From Oscillospiraceae bacterium (lineage in GTDB: Bacteria > Bacillota > Clostridia > Oscillospirales > Oscillospiraceae), in contig JARIAU010000099.1 of the NCBI GenBank assembly GCA_029257695.1, positions 1 to 55,190 on the forward strand: DNA of 55,190 nucleotides, read 5' to 3'. Position numbers and translations under genes: made by a program. The notes below the pieces were generated by a model. The model made no database searches and was not told the origin of the DNA. It was given only the letters and a program-made list of their open reading frames with translations. This document shows positions 34,977-44,147 of this stretch, in pieces. Each line of letters begins with the position of its first letter. The stretch's first letter is position 1.

Positions 34977-35486
34977 ATGGAACGAGGATTTATTCAAGGC
35001 AAGCTGGAAATCAAGTTTCTGCTGCTCTATATTCTGGCCCGGGCAGAACAGCCGCTGGACCTGGATTCTTTGTTCGATGTAGCAATGTGCGACAAGGGCG
35101 TCAGCTACTTTGACTTTACCAGTGCTCTGGCAGAACTGGTGGAAACCGACCATGTTACGCTGGAGGACAAAACCTACACCATCACGGAAAAGGGCCGCAA
35201 AAACGGCTCCGCCACGGAGGATCAGCTCCCCTATTCCGTCTGCCTGCACTGCGACCAGAAGCTGTCTGAAATCAACGAACGGATGCACGCCGCCCGGCGG
35301 GTCCGCTCCACCCTGACACAACAGGAAAACGGCAGTTGGCTCATCCAGCTGGAGCTGGACAACGATCAGGACAACAACCTGTTTTCCCTGTCCCTGTCCG
35401 CCCCGCTGCAGGAGGATGCCCAACAGCTCATCCAGCGGTTCCAGGCGAACCCGCAGGGCTTTTATCAGACCCTGCTTCAAATCTAA
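34977..35486 (+). CDS. DUF4364 family protein
   Basis: A 169-residue protein with the family N-terminus GFIQGKLEIKFLLLYILARA. A winged-helix-like first half (about 1-80) includes FDFTSALAELVETDHVTLED and YTITEKGR. The second half contains PYSVCLHCDQKL and a beta-rich C-terminus. DUF4364 is widespread in Clostridia and looks like a small transcriptional regulator, but no target is known. AAAGGAG precedes the start by 11 bases. The membrane protein gene follows 18 bases later. Confidence 0.85.
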   Translation: MERGFIQGKLEIKFLLLYILARAEQPLDLDSLFDVAMCDKGVSYFDFTSALAELVETDHVTLEDKTYTITEKGRKNGSATEDQLPYSVCLHCDQKLSEINERMHAARRVRSTLTQQENGSWLIQLELDNDQDNNLFSLSLSAPLQEDAQQLIQRFQANPQGFYQTLLQI

Positions 35487-35504
35487 TCACTCAGGAGCGT
35501 TTTC

Positions 35505-36395
35505 ATGATGCAGTTTCCTCTTTTTCACACCCCTCTTTCTCTGACCTTTCTTTATTTTGTCTGGTATTCCTTCCTCGGTTGGTGTATGGAATCCACCTTC
35601 TGTTCCGTGTGCCAGAAACGATGGATCAACCGTGGCTTTCTCCATGCTCCCCTTTGCCCGATTTACGGCGTGGGCGTCCTTATCATGGTGAATTTCTTCA
35701 CCCCCTTTGTGAACAACATTCCGTTGTTCTATGTCATGGCCACGGTGGTCATGTCCGCTTGGGAGTATTTTGTGGGGTGGCTGCTGGAAGTAACCACCCA
35801 TGTGAAATACTGGGATTATTCTCACCGCAGATTCAACCTGAAGGGGCGCATCTGTCTGGGCAACAGTCTCTACTGGGGGCTTGCCGCCTATCTGGCCATC
35901 TTCCTCATCCACCCTGCCACCGCACATTTGTTTGCTAAACTGAACCCTCTGCCCCGGCAGATCCTTGCACTGATTCTGGCTGTCCTGATTCTGATTGACA
36001 CGATCATCACCATCCGGGATCTGGCTTTGCTATCCTCTGCCCTCTCCAAGGTGGAGCAGGTCCGGGTGCAGCTGGAACTGGGCAAGATGGAGCTGCAGCA
36101 GCACATCGAGGATCACATCGAAGAGCGCAAGAGTGCTCTTGGTCAGTCTATTTCCGACCTGCAGAGTGCCGGCGGCCGTGCGAAGGAAATGCTCAATCAG
36201 GCCGCACAAGAGCGTGCTCGTGCCGCACAGGAAAAAGCTCGTGCCGCACAGGAAAAACTGCGTGCCAAGCACATGGCTGAACTGGCCCGCCGTTCGGCTC
36301 GCTTTATGAAGCATTACAGCGCCATGTCCCTGCATCACGACCCCGCCCTGCTGAAGGATCTGCGGCAGTGGGTGGAGTCCCACAAAGCGAAGTAA
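35505..36395 (+). CDS. PF06541-type (CmpB-like) membrane protein with coiled-coil tail
   Basis: A 296-residue protein often annotated as a putative ABC transporter permease, though no ABC function is established. The N-terminal membrane domain (about 1-180) has several hydrophobic segments and the family motifs YSFLGWCMES, RGFLHAPLCPIYGVG and EYFVGWLLEV. The tail (about 185-290) is a charged coiled coil containing a sevenfold-periodic RARAAQEKARAAQEK stretch encoded by 21-bp DNA repeats. AGGAGCG precedes tandem ATGs (35505 and 35508). It is the second gene of the DUF4364 operon. Confidence 0.87.
   Translation: MMQFPLFHTPLSLTFLYFVWYSFLGWCMESTFCSVCQKRWINRGFLHAPLCPIYGVGVLIMVNFFTPFVNNIPLFYVMATVVMSAWEYFVGWLLEVTTHVKYWDYSHRRFNLKGRICLGNSLYWGLAAYLAIFLIHPATAHLFAKLNPLPRQILALILAVLILIDTIITIRDLALLSSALSKVEQVRVQLELGKMELQQHIEDHIEERKSALGQSISDLQSAGGRAKEMLNQAAQERARAAQEKARAAQEKLRAKHMAELARRSARFMKHYSAMSLHHDPALLKDLRQWVESHKAK
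36201..36263 (+). repeat. Three tandem 21-bp repeats in the PF06541 gene
   Basis: Units beginning GCCGCACA at 36201, 36222 and 36243, the last two nearly identical, encode seven-residue AAQEKAR repeats in the coiled-coil tail. Copy-number slippage here would keep frame. Confidence 0.85.
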
Positions 36396-36402
36396 CCACT
36401 TT

Positions 36403-36437
36403 GACAGGCCTCCGGTTCATCGGAGGCCTGTCTTGTT
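36403..36437 (+). terminator. Terminator of the DUF4364-PF06541 operon
   Basis: GACAGGCCTCCG (36403-36414) pairs with CGGAGGCCTGTC (36421-36432), followed by TTGTT. Confidence 0.8.
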
Positions 36438-36454
36438 GCAACAGCAAACCAAGG

Positions 36455-36496
36455 AAAAACCGCCCACGGAACCCGATCAAGGGTCCGTGGGCGGTT
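36455..36496 (-). terminator. Terminator of the murB-to-cls operon
   Basis: AACCGCCCACGGA (36458-36470) pairs with TCCGTGGGCGGTT (36484-36496), followed on the minus strand by TTTTT. It lies 12 bases after the cls stop codon. Confidence 0.88.
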
Positions 36497-36508
36497 CCTT
36501 TCGTATTC

Positions 36509-38146
36509 TTACAGCAAATGCGAAAATGCACGCAGCAATGCCTGCATCAGCCGCTTATTGCGGCTCATCTGTTTGGCCTTTTCAAGGGTGATTTCTTCAC
36601 TCATTGCCTGTGTGGCCAGAAAATCCTCTCGAACACCGCTGATGGCGGAGCTTCCCGCCATCCACACGCCGCACTCAAAGTGCAGATACAGACTGCGATA
36701 GTCCATGTTGACCGTACCTACGGTGCCGTAACGGTCGTCCACCGCAAAATTCTTGGCGTGAATAAAGCCCGGTGTGTACTCAAAAATACGAACCCCGGAT
36801 TCCAGCAGCAGCGGATAGTGTGCCCGAGTCGCCTGAAACACCAGTTTTTTATCCGGGATATGAGGTGTGATAATACGCACATCCACCCCAGATTGGGCCG
36901 CCACGCAGAGGGCTGCTGTCATATCGTCATCAATGATGAGATATGGGGTGGTCAGATAGACATAACGGGTGGCCTTTGCAATCAGATTGTGGTACACATT
37001 GGCTCCTACCGGCCGGTCATCCAGCGGCGAATCATCATAGGGCTGGACCACCCCGTCCCGTACCACATCGCCGACCGGGAGCGACGGACGGAAGGAAGCA
37101 AAGTCCTCCCGGATTCCCGCCACATTGTCCCAACCCGACAGGAACATCACCGTAAAGTTCCAGACTGCATCTCCCCGCAGCATAATCCCCGAGTCCTTCC
37201 AGTGACCAAAACGAACCTTTTCGTTGATATATTCATCCGCCAGATTGATGCCGCCGGTAAAGGCCACATTCCCATCCACCACCATGATTTTCCGGTGGTC
37301 CCGATTATTGAGCCGCAGGGTGACCACCGGTCGATAGCGGTTGAACACCCGGCACCGGATCCCCATTTTCTCTAAGGTAGCATCGTATCCGGTCGGCAGA
37401 GTGTACAGGCACCCCAAATCATCATACATCACTCGCACATCCACACCGGCACGGGCCTTGCGTTCCAGTATTTCCAGAATCTCGCCCCACATTTTGCCGG
37501 GCTGGATGATGAAATACTCCAGAAAGATATACTTTTCCGCTCGCTCTAATTCCAGCTTCATCTGGCGGAACATACTGTCCCCCAACGGGAAATAGGTGGT
37601 TTCCGTGTGGCTGTGGGGCGGCGAGAAGCAGGCAGACTCCAAATAGGCAGACTGTGTCTTGGCATCTCCGCCCAACGCATCCAGTGCCGCCAAGGTTTCC
37701 TCCGATGCCTTGCCCATATAGCGTTTGATGGCCGCCTCCTGATCCCGCATCTTCCGTTTGGATCGGGCACTCAAGCGATTCCCTCCGTAGAGCAGATACA
37801 TCAATCCGCCAAACACCGGAAGGGTCAAAATCGGAACCACCCACGCCATTTTGTATTCGGCCTGACAGCGGCTGCTGATCACATGAAGCACCGCTGCCAG
37901 CGTGATGACCACATAGACGATATAGAAATAGACCACCGAAATCGTGCGGGAAAACCAGATCACCGGCATGGCCAACACCAGAATCTGCAACAGCAATGCC
38001 AGCGAGATGAAAAATCCACGATGAAAAATCAGCTTTGCCAGCCGAGAAAAGACACTCTGCTTTCCCTGCTCAAACTTGCTCTTTGCCCACTCCTTTGCCG
38101 CAGCCGACGATGGTTCCACACTTTGCTTGGGCGGGTTGTTTCTCAT
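36509..38146 (-). CDS. Cardiolipin synthase (PLD family)
   Basis: Membrane phosphatidyltransferase, 545 residues, making cardiolipin from phosphatidylglycerol. The N-terminus has a charged leader (1-35), then membrane segments at about 40-70, 75-95 and 110-130. Two phospholipase D HKD motifs follow, HRKIMVVD and HAKNFAVD, each HxKxxxxD. The start codon overlaps the dnaE stop as ATGA, so it is translationally coupled to DNA polymerase and is the last gene of the long murB operon. A strong terminator follows. Confidence 0.93.
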   Translation of the reverse strand: MRNNPPKQSVEPSSAAAKEWAKSKFEQGKQSVFSRLAKLIFHRGFFISLALLLQILVLAMPVIWFSRTISVVYFYIVYVVITLAAVLHVISSRCQAEYKMAWVVPILTLPVFGGLMYLLYGGNRLSARSKRKMRDQEAAIKRYMGKASEETLAALDALGGDAKTQSAYLESACFSPPHSHTETTYFPLGDSMFRQMKLELERAEKYIFLEYFIIQPGKMWGEILEILERKARAGVDVRVMYDDLGCLYTLPTGYDATLEKMGIRCRVFNRYRPVVTLRLNNRDHRKIMVVDGNVAFTGGINLADEYINEKVRFGHWKDSGIMLRGDAVWNFTVMFLSGWDNVAGIREDFASFRPSLPVGDVVRDGVVQPYDDSPLDDRPVGANVYHNLIAKATRYVYLTTPYLIIDDDMTAALCVAAQSGVDVRIITPHIPDKKLVFQATRAHYPLLLESGVRIFEYTPGFIHAKNFAVDDRYGTVGTVNMDYRSLYLHFECGVWMAGSSAISGVREDFLATQAMSEEITLEKAKQMSRNKRLMQALLRAFSHLL

Positions 38147-41100
38147 TTCACCACCACATTCTCACTTCCCAGAAGCTCCTGCATCTCCTTCACCAGCGAG
38201 GTATGGATCAAACAGGGCATTCCGTAGCGTTTTTGGGTATCTTCCGCATAAAAGATCATCTGACTCTGCCCCGGGAACATCACCAATACCTTGCGGATGT
38301 AGTCCACTGACGGATGCTGCATGGAGGGCACCCGAAGATAGAGCTTATGCTTGCCTTCCATCACACCATGCGTCTCTCGGTCCGCGTCTTGGCTCTTAGG
38401 TCGGATGGTAGCTCCGCCGCCGCTATAAGGCACTTCCTCCGGACGGATCTCCGACAGCGGTCGAACGGTGTTGCACATCAGCTGCGGCGGCTTTTCATCC
38501 CGGACGGACAGGCGGCCCTCCACCAGCACGGGAGTCCCCTTCTGCAAATAGCTGCCGCACTCCCCAAGCGCCTTGGAAAACACCAGCATTTCCATGCTGC
38601 CTGTGTCATCCTCCAGACTCACATACGCCATCAGGCTGTTGTTTTTCGTGGTTTTTGTCTTCACCGCACCCACGATACAGGCCAGCTTGACCCGCTGTTC
38701 ATCTTGGAATTTGGTCGGGCCATCTTCTTGGGCAAAGTCATTCAAAATCGCTCCAATGGGACTGGCATGGACCTGACGGATCAGCGGACGATACTCGTCC
38801 ATCGGGTGTCCGGTCAGGTACAACCCCGTGGTTTCTCGTTCCATCTCCATCCGCTCTTTGGGCGAATACTCACTAAGATTGGGCAGAGGAACCTCCGACG
38901 CAGCCACCGGTTCCTCCCCACCGAATCCGCTGAACAGGTCAAACTGACCTTCCAGATTACGCTTGCGCGCATCTGCAATGCCATCCATCACCGGATTCAT
39001 GACCGCAATCAGCTGGCTGCGGTAGGCCCCCATGGAGTCAAAGCTGCCGCAGCGGATCATATTCTCCAATGCACGGCGGTTCAGATCGTGGTCAAACATC
39101 CGGGTACAGAAATCCTGAAAACTGGAAAAGGGACCGTTCTCTTCCCGCTCCCGAACCAGCGCATCAATGAGGGCTCGTCCAACCCCCTTGATCCCCACCA
39201 AACCGAAACGAATGCCATTAGGAGACACCGTGAACCCGGAACAGGATTCATTCACATCCGGTGGCAGCAGCGAAATGCCAAGTTCCTTGCATTCTCCAAT
39301 GTACTCCGCCACTTTTTCCGAAGAATCCAACACGCTGGTCAACAGCGCCGCCATATATTCCTTGGGATAATGGGCCTTGAAATAGGCCGTCTGATACACC
39401 ACAATGGCATAGCAGACTGCATGGGCCTTGTTAAAGGCATAGTTTGCAAAGTCATAGATCTCATCAAAGATCTCGTTGGCGGTCTGTTCGGGAATACCGT
39501 TGGCAACGCAGCCCGTGATTTCCCGTTCCGGATCGCCATACACAAAGGCATTCCGCTCCGCCTCGATCTGTTCCGCGTTTTTCTTCGAAATCGCTCGGCG
39601 CACCATGTCTGCTCCGCCCAGAGAATACCCCGCCAGCTGCTGGAAAATCATCATGACCTGCTCCTGATAGACGATACAGCCATAGGTGACAGAGAGAATG
39701 GGTTCCAACATGGGATGCTTGTAAGAAATCAGCTTGGGATTGGCCTTAGAGGCGATGAATCGGGGAATGGATTCCATCGGACCGGGGCGGTACAGGGCAA
39801 TGATCGCCGTCAGATCCTCGATGGACTGGGGCTTCATCTGGATGCACACAGAGGTCATGCCGCCGGACTCCATCTGAAATACGCCGGAGGTGCGGCCGGC
39901 ACCCAACATTTTGAAGGTTTCCGGATCGTTGTCCGGAATGTTGTGCAAATCAAACTCCGGCTCCCGCAGCCGGATGGAGGCTTGCGCATCGTCCAGCACC
40001 GTCAGGTTTCGCAGCCCCAAAAAGTCCATTTTCAGCAGACCCAGTTCCTCCAGCGTGGTCATGATATACTGGGTGACCACACTTTCGTCGTTTTTCGCCA
40101 GCGGGACATACTCATAGACCGGACGGCGGGTAATCACCACTCCGGCCGCATGCTTGGATGCGTTGCGGGGCATTCCCTCGATGGTGTAGGCCGTGTCAAT
40201 GAGTTGTTTGACATTCGCATCCTGCTCATACATCTCTTTGAGGGGCTTGGACAGCTTCATGGCGATGTCCAGCGTCATTTTCGGCCCGTTCGGCACCTGC
40301 TTTGCAATGGCATCCACATCGCCGTAGGGCAGGTTCATCACCCGTCCCACATCCCGGATGACCGCCTTGGCCGCCATGGTGCCGAATGTCACGATCTGCG
40401 CCACATGGTCCGCCCCGTATTTCTCATTCACATACTCGATGACCTCGCCTCTGCGGCGCACACAGAAGTCCATATCAATATCGGGCATGGTGACTCGTTC
40501 GGGATTCAAAAAGCGTTCAAAGTACAGGTCGTACTTCATTGGGTCCACATCGGTGATATTCATACAGTAGGCCACCATACTGCCCGCCGCACTGCCACGG
40601 CCCGGGCCCACCGGAATCAGGTGATCCTTGGCATACTGGGTGAAATCAGACACGATGAGGAAGTAATCCACAAAGCCCATCTTACGAATCATGTCCATCT
40701 CATATTGCAGGCGCTGGCGGTATTCCTCGCTTCCGTTGGGATAACGCCGGGCAAAGCCATTGTAACAGAGGTGATCGAACCACTGATCCGCCGTGTATCC
40801 TTCCGGACAGGTAAATTCCGGCAGGTGGTATTTGCCGAATTCAAAGGTCAGATCACACTGCTCCACAATACGCTGGGTGTTTTCGATGGCCTCCGGATGC
40901 TCCGGGAACAGCGAACGCATTTCCGCTTCGCTCTTCACATAGAACTCCTCGCTGGCAAACTTCATCCGGTTGGGGTCCTCCAGTGTCCGGCCCGTCTGAA
41001 TGCACACCAGCACATCCTGTGCATGGGCATTTTCCTTGCGGACATAGTGGCAGTCATTGGTTGCCACCAACGGAATTCCGGTTTCCTCGCTGAGTCGGTA

Positions 41101-41667
41101 AAAATCCGGCAGGATCTGCTTCTGTTCCGGAATGCCGTGATCCTGAATCTCCAGATAATAGTTTCCCTCTCCCATGAGTTCATACATCATCTGGGCGTGG
41201 GCTTTTGCTCCGTCGTAATCTCCGGCCCGAAGTCTGCGGGGAATCTCGCCGGCCAGGCAGGCGGATAGGGCAATCAACCCTTCATGGTGCTGCCGCAGCA
41301 AATCCAAATCTATGCGGGGCTTGATATAAAACCCTTCCACATTGGCCTGGGTCACCATGTAAGACAGATTTCGGTATCCCGTCTCGTTCTTGCACAGCAG
41401 GACCAGGTGTCGTGCTTCACTGTCCAATTCATGCACCTTGTCAAACCGGGTTCGGGGTGCAACATACACTTCACAGCCGATGATCGGCTTGATGTCCTCC
41501 TTCCGGCAGGCCCGATAGAAGTCAATGCAGCCATACATAACGCCATGGTCTGTAATGGCCACGCTGGTTTGTCCCAGCTCCTTGACCTGTTTTACCAACT
41601 TTTCAATGCGGCAGGCGCCATCCAGCAAGGAAAATTCGGTATGTAAATGTAAATGCGTAAATGCCAT
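38143..41667 (-). CDS. dnaE: DNA polymerase III subunit alpha (DnaE type)
   Basis: A 1174-residue replicative polymerase subunit of DnaE organisation. It has an N-terminal PHP domain (HLHLHTEFSLLDGA, about 5-18), a palm domain with GPGRGSAAGSMVAYC and the catalytic PDIDMDFC, followed by fingers and helix-hairpin-helix motifs (GLVGIKGVGRAL). An OB-fold near the C-terminus contains KLACIVGAVKTKTT. No proofreading exonuclease insertion is seen, so this is not PolC. GAGGT precedes the ATG at 41667. Clostridia often carry both PolC and DnaE; PolC is not in the window. Confidence 0.97.
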   Translation of the reverse strand: MAFTHLHLHTEFSLLDGACRIEKLVKQVKELGQTSVAITDHGVMYGCIDFYRACRKEDIKPIIGCEVYVAPRTRFDKVHELDSEARHLVLLCKNETGYRNLSYMVTQANVEGFYIKPRIDLDLLRQHHEGLIALSACLAGEIPRRLRAGDYDGAKAHAQMMYELMGEGNYYLEIQDHGIPEQKQILPDFYRLSEETGIPLVATNDCHYVRKENAHAQDVLVCIQTGRTLEDPNRMKFASEEFYVKSEAEMRSLFPEHPEAIENTQRIVEQCDLTFEFGKYHLPEFTCPEGYTADQWFDHLCYNGFARRYPNGSEEYRQRLQYEMDMIRKMGFVDYFLIVSDFTQYAKDHLIPVGPGRGSAAGSMVAYCMNITDVDPMKYDLYFERFLNPERVTMPDIDMDFCVRRRGEVIEYVNEKYGADHVAQIVTFGTMAAKAVIRDVGRVMNLPYGDVDAIAKQVPNGPKMTLDIAMKLSKPLKEMYEQDANVKQLIDTAYTIEGMPRNASKHAAGVVITRRPVYEYVPLAKNDESVVTQYIMTTLEELGLLKMDFLGLRNLTVLDDAQASIRLREPEFDLHNIPDNDPETFKMLGAGRTSGVFQMESGGMTSVCIQMKPQSIEDLTAIIALYRPGPMESIPRFIASKANPKLISYKHPMLEPILSVTYGCIVYQEQVMMIFQQLAGYSLGGADMVRRAISKKNAEQIEAERNAFVYGDPEREITGCVANGIPEQTANEIFDEIYDFANYAFNKAHAVCYAIVVYQTAYFKAHYPKEYMAALLTSVLDSSEKVAEYIGECKELGISLLPPDVNESCSGFTVSPNGIRFGLVGIKGVGRALIDALVREREENGPFSSFQDFCTRMFDHDLNRRALENMIRCGSFDSMGAYRSQLIAVMNPVMDGIADARKRNLEGQFDLFSGFGGEEPVAASEVPLPNLSEYSPKERMEMERETTGLYLTGHPMDEYRPLIRQVHASPIGAILNDFAQEDGPTKFQDEQRVKLACIVGAVKTKTTKNNSLMAYVSLEDDTGSMEMLVFSKALGECGSYLQKGTPVLVEGRLSVRDEKPPQLMCNTVRPLSEIRPEEVPYSGGGATIRPKSQDADRETHGVMEGKHKLYLRVPSMQHPSVDYIRKVLVMFPGQSQMIFYAEDTQKRYGMPCLIHTSLVKEMQELLGSENVVVK

Positions 41668-41695
41668 TGAATTACCTCATCTTCGGAAATCAAAC

Positions 41696-42172
41696 TCATC
41701 CTCTGTTGCAGTTGGCCGCATCAATGGAAATGGCGATCAACAGGCACAGCAGCCCATCTTTCGGTTCCGCAATATCCAGCACATAGGTGTCGCCCCAGCG
41801 GAACAGCTCCTTTGAAATATGCATCACCGGGCGTCCGGAGGCATCCACCACATCGTAGTCCCAGCCCATAAAATCGCCCGTCACCGACCAACCGTTCACA
41901 TCCAGACGATACTCCGGGCGGAGAAAGGTCAACTGCCGCTGGATGCTGCCTTGTTCCACCCCGCCCACTTCCAGAACGAAACAGGCAAGAAACGAAAGCA
42001 ATTTTTCACGGAGGAAGGCCACTTCCATTCCGGTGGCCTTATCATATACATGGATCCGATGGCCAAAGGTGAACACCTCGCCCCTCACTTCATAAATCGG
42101 CTCCATGTTTTCATCAAAAATATCGTATGTATCTGCCCAGGAAAAGACACGCTGTTTAATCAGTAGCTTCAC
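41696..42172 (-). CDS. LURP-one-related (YxjI-like) protein
   Basis: A 158-residue Tubby-like beta-barrel protein. It starts at GTG (42172), inside the 3' end of whiA by 17 bases, with AAAGGAG upstream. Signatures include KQRVFSWADTYDIFDE, YEVRGEVFTFGHRIHVYD and HISKELFRWGDTYVLDI, the duplicated LURP-one pattern. Function is unknown; the barrel may bind lipid or membrane. It sits between whiA and dnaE in the operon, a placement I do not recall as standard. Confidence 0.85.
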   Translation of the reverse strand: MKLLIKQRVFSWADTYDIFDENMEPIYEVRGEVFTFGHRIHVYDKATGMEVAFLREKLLSFLACFVLEVGGVEQGSIQRQLTFLRPEYRLDVNGWSVTGDFMGWDYDVVDASGRPVMHISKELFRWGDTYVLDIAEPKDGLLCLLIAISIDAANCNRG

Positions 42173-43082
42173 CGGTTTTCTCCTTTTCTATACTATGGGA
42201 CAACTCGATCAGTTTTCGCAGTCTGTGGTTGAGGCAGGATTTGCTGATTTGGCTCATGGCCGCCAGCTGGCTGAGCGACAGCTCCGGATGTTTCAGGCGC
42301 AGCTGGGCCGTTTCCCGCAGTTTTTCCGGCAGCGTGGCAATGCCCGCCTCCCGATCCAGACGGCGGATGGCCTCAATCTGTGCCTGCGCCGCATCCACCG
42401 CCTTGGACACATTGGCCACATCACAATTCGACCAGCGGTTGATGCCGTTTCGCAGATTTTTCTCCACCTTGGCATTCATGATCTCCATGGCGGCCAAAGG
42501 GGCCCCAAAAGTGGTCAACAGATCCGCAATGGCCTCACTGCGCTTGATATAAGTCACATAGTTGGCGTTCCGGGTGGTATTTTTGGGGGCAAACCCCATT
42601 TCCATCAGCAAATGTTCCAATTCACGATGAACAAACACATGAGAAGTCACCAACTCCAGATGATAGCGCTTTTCCGGATCGGTCACACTTCCGCCGGCCA
42701 AAAAAGCCCCCCGCAGAAACGCACTGCGGCAGCACTCTTCCTCCAGCATCGCATAGTTGATATGGTGGGACACCGAATTTTCCCGGGCATAGCCATAGGC
42801 ATCCAAAATCTGCACCATAGACTCCGGACGGGTCACCTCAAAGGTGCGCTTGCCACCGGTGCTGCGTTCCTCCGGACATTCGTCAAAGGAAACACCAAAC
42901 GCTTTTCGGAAGAGTCTGGGCAGGCGCTGCGCAAAGGCTGCACACTGGGTGGAAATCCGCACTCGTTCCGGAGTAAAGCAGTTGCAAAACAACAGCACAC
43001 CATAGGCCTCCGCACGGGCGCAGCAATCCCGTCCCAGCTTTTCCCGGCACAGTTCTCCTTTCACTTCTGATGCAAAGGACAT
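42156..43082 (-). CDS. whiA: DNA-binding protein WhiA
   Basis: A 308-residue protein with an N-terminal LAGLIDADG homing-endonuclease-like fold lacking nuclease residues (about 1-210, including RSAFLRGAFLAGGSVTDPEK) and a C-terminal HTH (about 225-300, including LSLSQLAAMSQISKSCLNHRLRKL). WhiA controls sporulation septation in Streptomyces and influences cell division and chromosome segregation in Bacillus. It forms the conserved rapZ-yvcK-whiA cluster here. Confidence 0.95.
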   Translation of the reverse strand: MSFASEVKGELCREKLGRDCCARAEAYGVLLFCNCFTPERVRISTQCAAFAQRLPRLFRKAFGVSFDECPEERSTGGKRTFEVTRPESMVQILDAYGYARENSVSHHINYAMLEEECCRSAFLRGAFLAGGSVTDPEKRYHLELVTSHVFVHRELEHLLMEMGFAPKNTTRNANYVTYIKRSEAIADLLTTFGAPLAAMEIMNAKVEKNLRNGINRWSNCDVANVSKAVDAAQAQIEAIRRLDREAGIATLPEKLRETAQLRLKHPELSLSQLAAMSQISKSCLNHRLRKLIELSHSIEKEKTGEATD

Positions 43083-43099
43083 CCTTTTCTCTTCCTTTC

Positions 43100-44143
43100 T
43101 TATCGTTCTCGTAAGTAATGGGCCGTTCCCTGCTCCACCACACGCATGGAGTGATCCTCCATCAGCTTCATGACCGCCTTCGCCAAGCGTTCCGGATCAT
43201 GTCGGGCAAGGCACTTATGATTGGGGTCCACCATGGGCTGCGCAACTGCCTCTACTCCCATGGCTTCAATGACCTCCCGATCCAGAACAATGGGCTTGGC
43301 GTTTTGCAGCGCATAGATGGGCAGCAAATAGTCCGGCACCGGGTCCGAATTCACCAGGCAGTAATCCACCAGTTTCCTTCCATTGCTGTGGACCATCAGT
43401 GCCTTCAGGTGATCCCCGGCCGTGTAGCCCTCGGTCTCGCCATCCTGCGTCATCACATTACAGACATACACCCGCAGGGCGTGGGATGCTGCAATGGCAT
43501 CCACCACCCCATCCACCAACAGATTTGGAATCACACTGGTGTACAAGCTGCCCGGTCCCAGCAGGATCAGGTCGGCCTGCCGGATGGCTTCCAGCGCCTC
43601 CGCATTGGCCTTGGGGCAGCGTGGTTCCAGCCGCACATGGGAAATGCGGCAGTCCTGTGCCTTCTTGAACGCACAAATCTTGGACTCGCCCACCACCTGT
43701 GTGCCATTTTCAAACTTTGCTACCAGCTGGATGTCCTCACAGGTGACGGGCAGTACCCGTCCTGTGATGGCCAAAACTTCACTCATGCTGGCCACGGCCT
43801 CTTCAAAGGAACCCGTGACCCCCATCAAGGCCGCCAGAAAGAGGTTTCCAAAACTCTGCCCCTTCAGCATCCCTTCCGGAAAGCGATAGTTGATGAGTTC
43901 TTCCATCAGCGGCTCCACATTGGCCAGCGCCTGAAGGCAATGGCGCACATCGCCGGGCGGCGGCATACCCAGATCTTCCCGCAGCTTTCCGCTGCCGCCT
44001 CCGTCATCCGCCATGGTCACAATCGCCGTGAGATGGTCCGTACAGCCTTTCAATCCACGCAGCGCAGTGGAAAGTCCTGTTCCACCGCCAATCGCCACAA
44101 TCTTCGGTCCGTTTGTTTCGGCAGGTCCTCGCTGTTTGTTCAT
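43100..44143 (-). CDS. yvcK: Gluconeogenesis factor YvcK/GlmR family
   Basis: A 347-residue CofD/UPF0052-fold protein with the nucleotide-sugar-binding N-terminus VAIGGGTGLSTALRGLKG and ILLGPGSLYTSVIPNLLV. In B. subtilis GlmR (YvcK) binds UDP-GlcNAc and promotes GlmS activity, linking carbon flux to cell wall synthesis and shape. It lies between rapZ and whiA with four- and 17-base gaps. Localisation and regulation are inferred from the family. Confidence 0.95.
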   Translation of the reverse strand: MNKQRGPAETNGPKIVAIGGGTGLSTALRGLKGCTDHLTAIVTMADDGGGSGKLREDLGMPPPGDVRHCLQALANVEPLMEELINYRFPEGMLKGQSFGNLFLAALMGVTGSFEEAVASMSEVLAITGRVLPVTCEDIQLVAKFENGTQVVGESKICAFKKAQDCRISHVRLEPRCPKANAEALEAIRQADLILLGPGSLYTSVIPNLLVDGVVDAIAASHALRVYVCNVMTQDGETEGYTAGDHLKALMVHSNGRKLVDYCLVNSDPVPDYLLPIYALQNAKPIVLDREVIEAMGVEAVAQPMVDPNHKCLARHDPERLAKAVMKLMEDHSMRVVEQGTAHYLRER

Positions 44144-44147
44144 AAAA

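Noticed and set aside
38314..41268. A 984-codon open frame on the plus strand opposite dnaE
   Set aside because: It is the complement of the well-supported dnaE gene, has no ribosome site or family motif, and its composition (His, Arg, Gln rich) is typical of an antisense shadow in GC-rich DNA.
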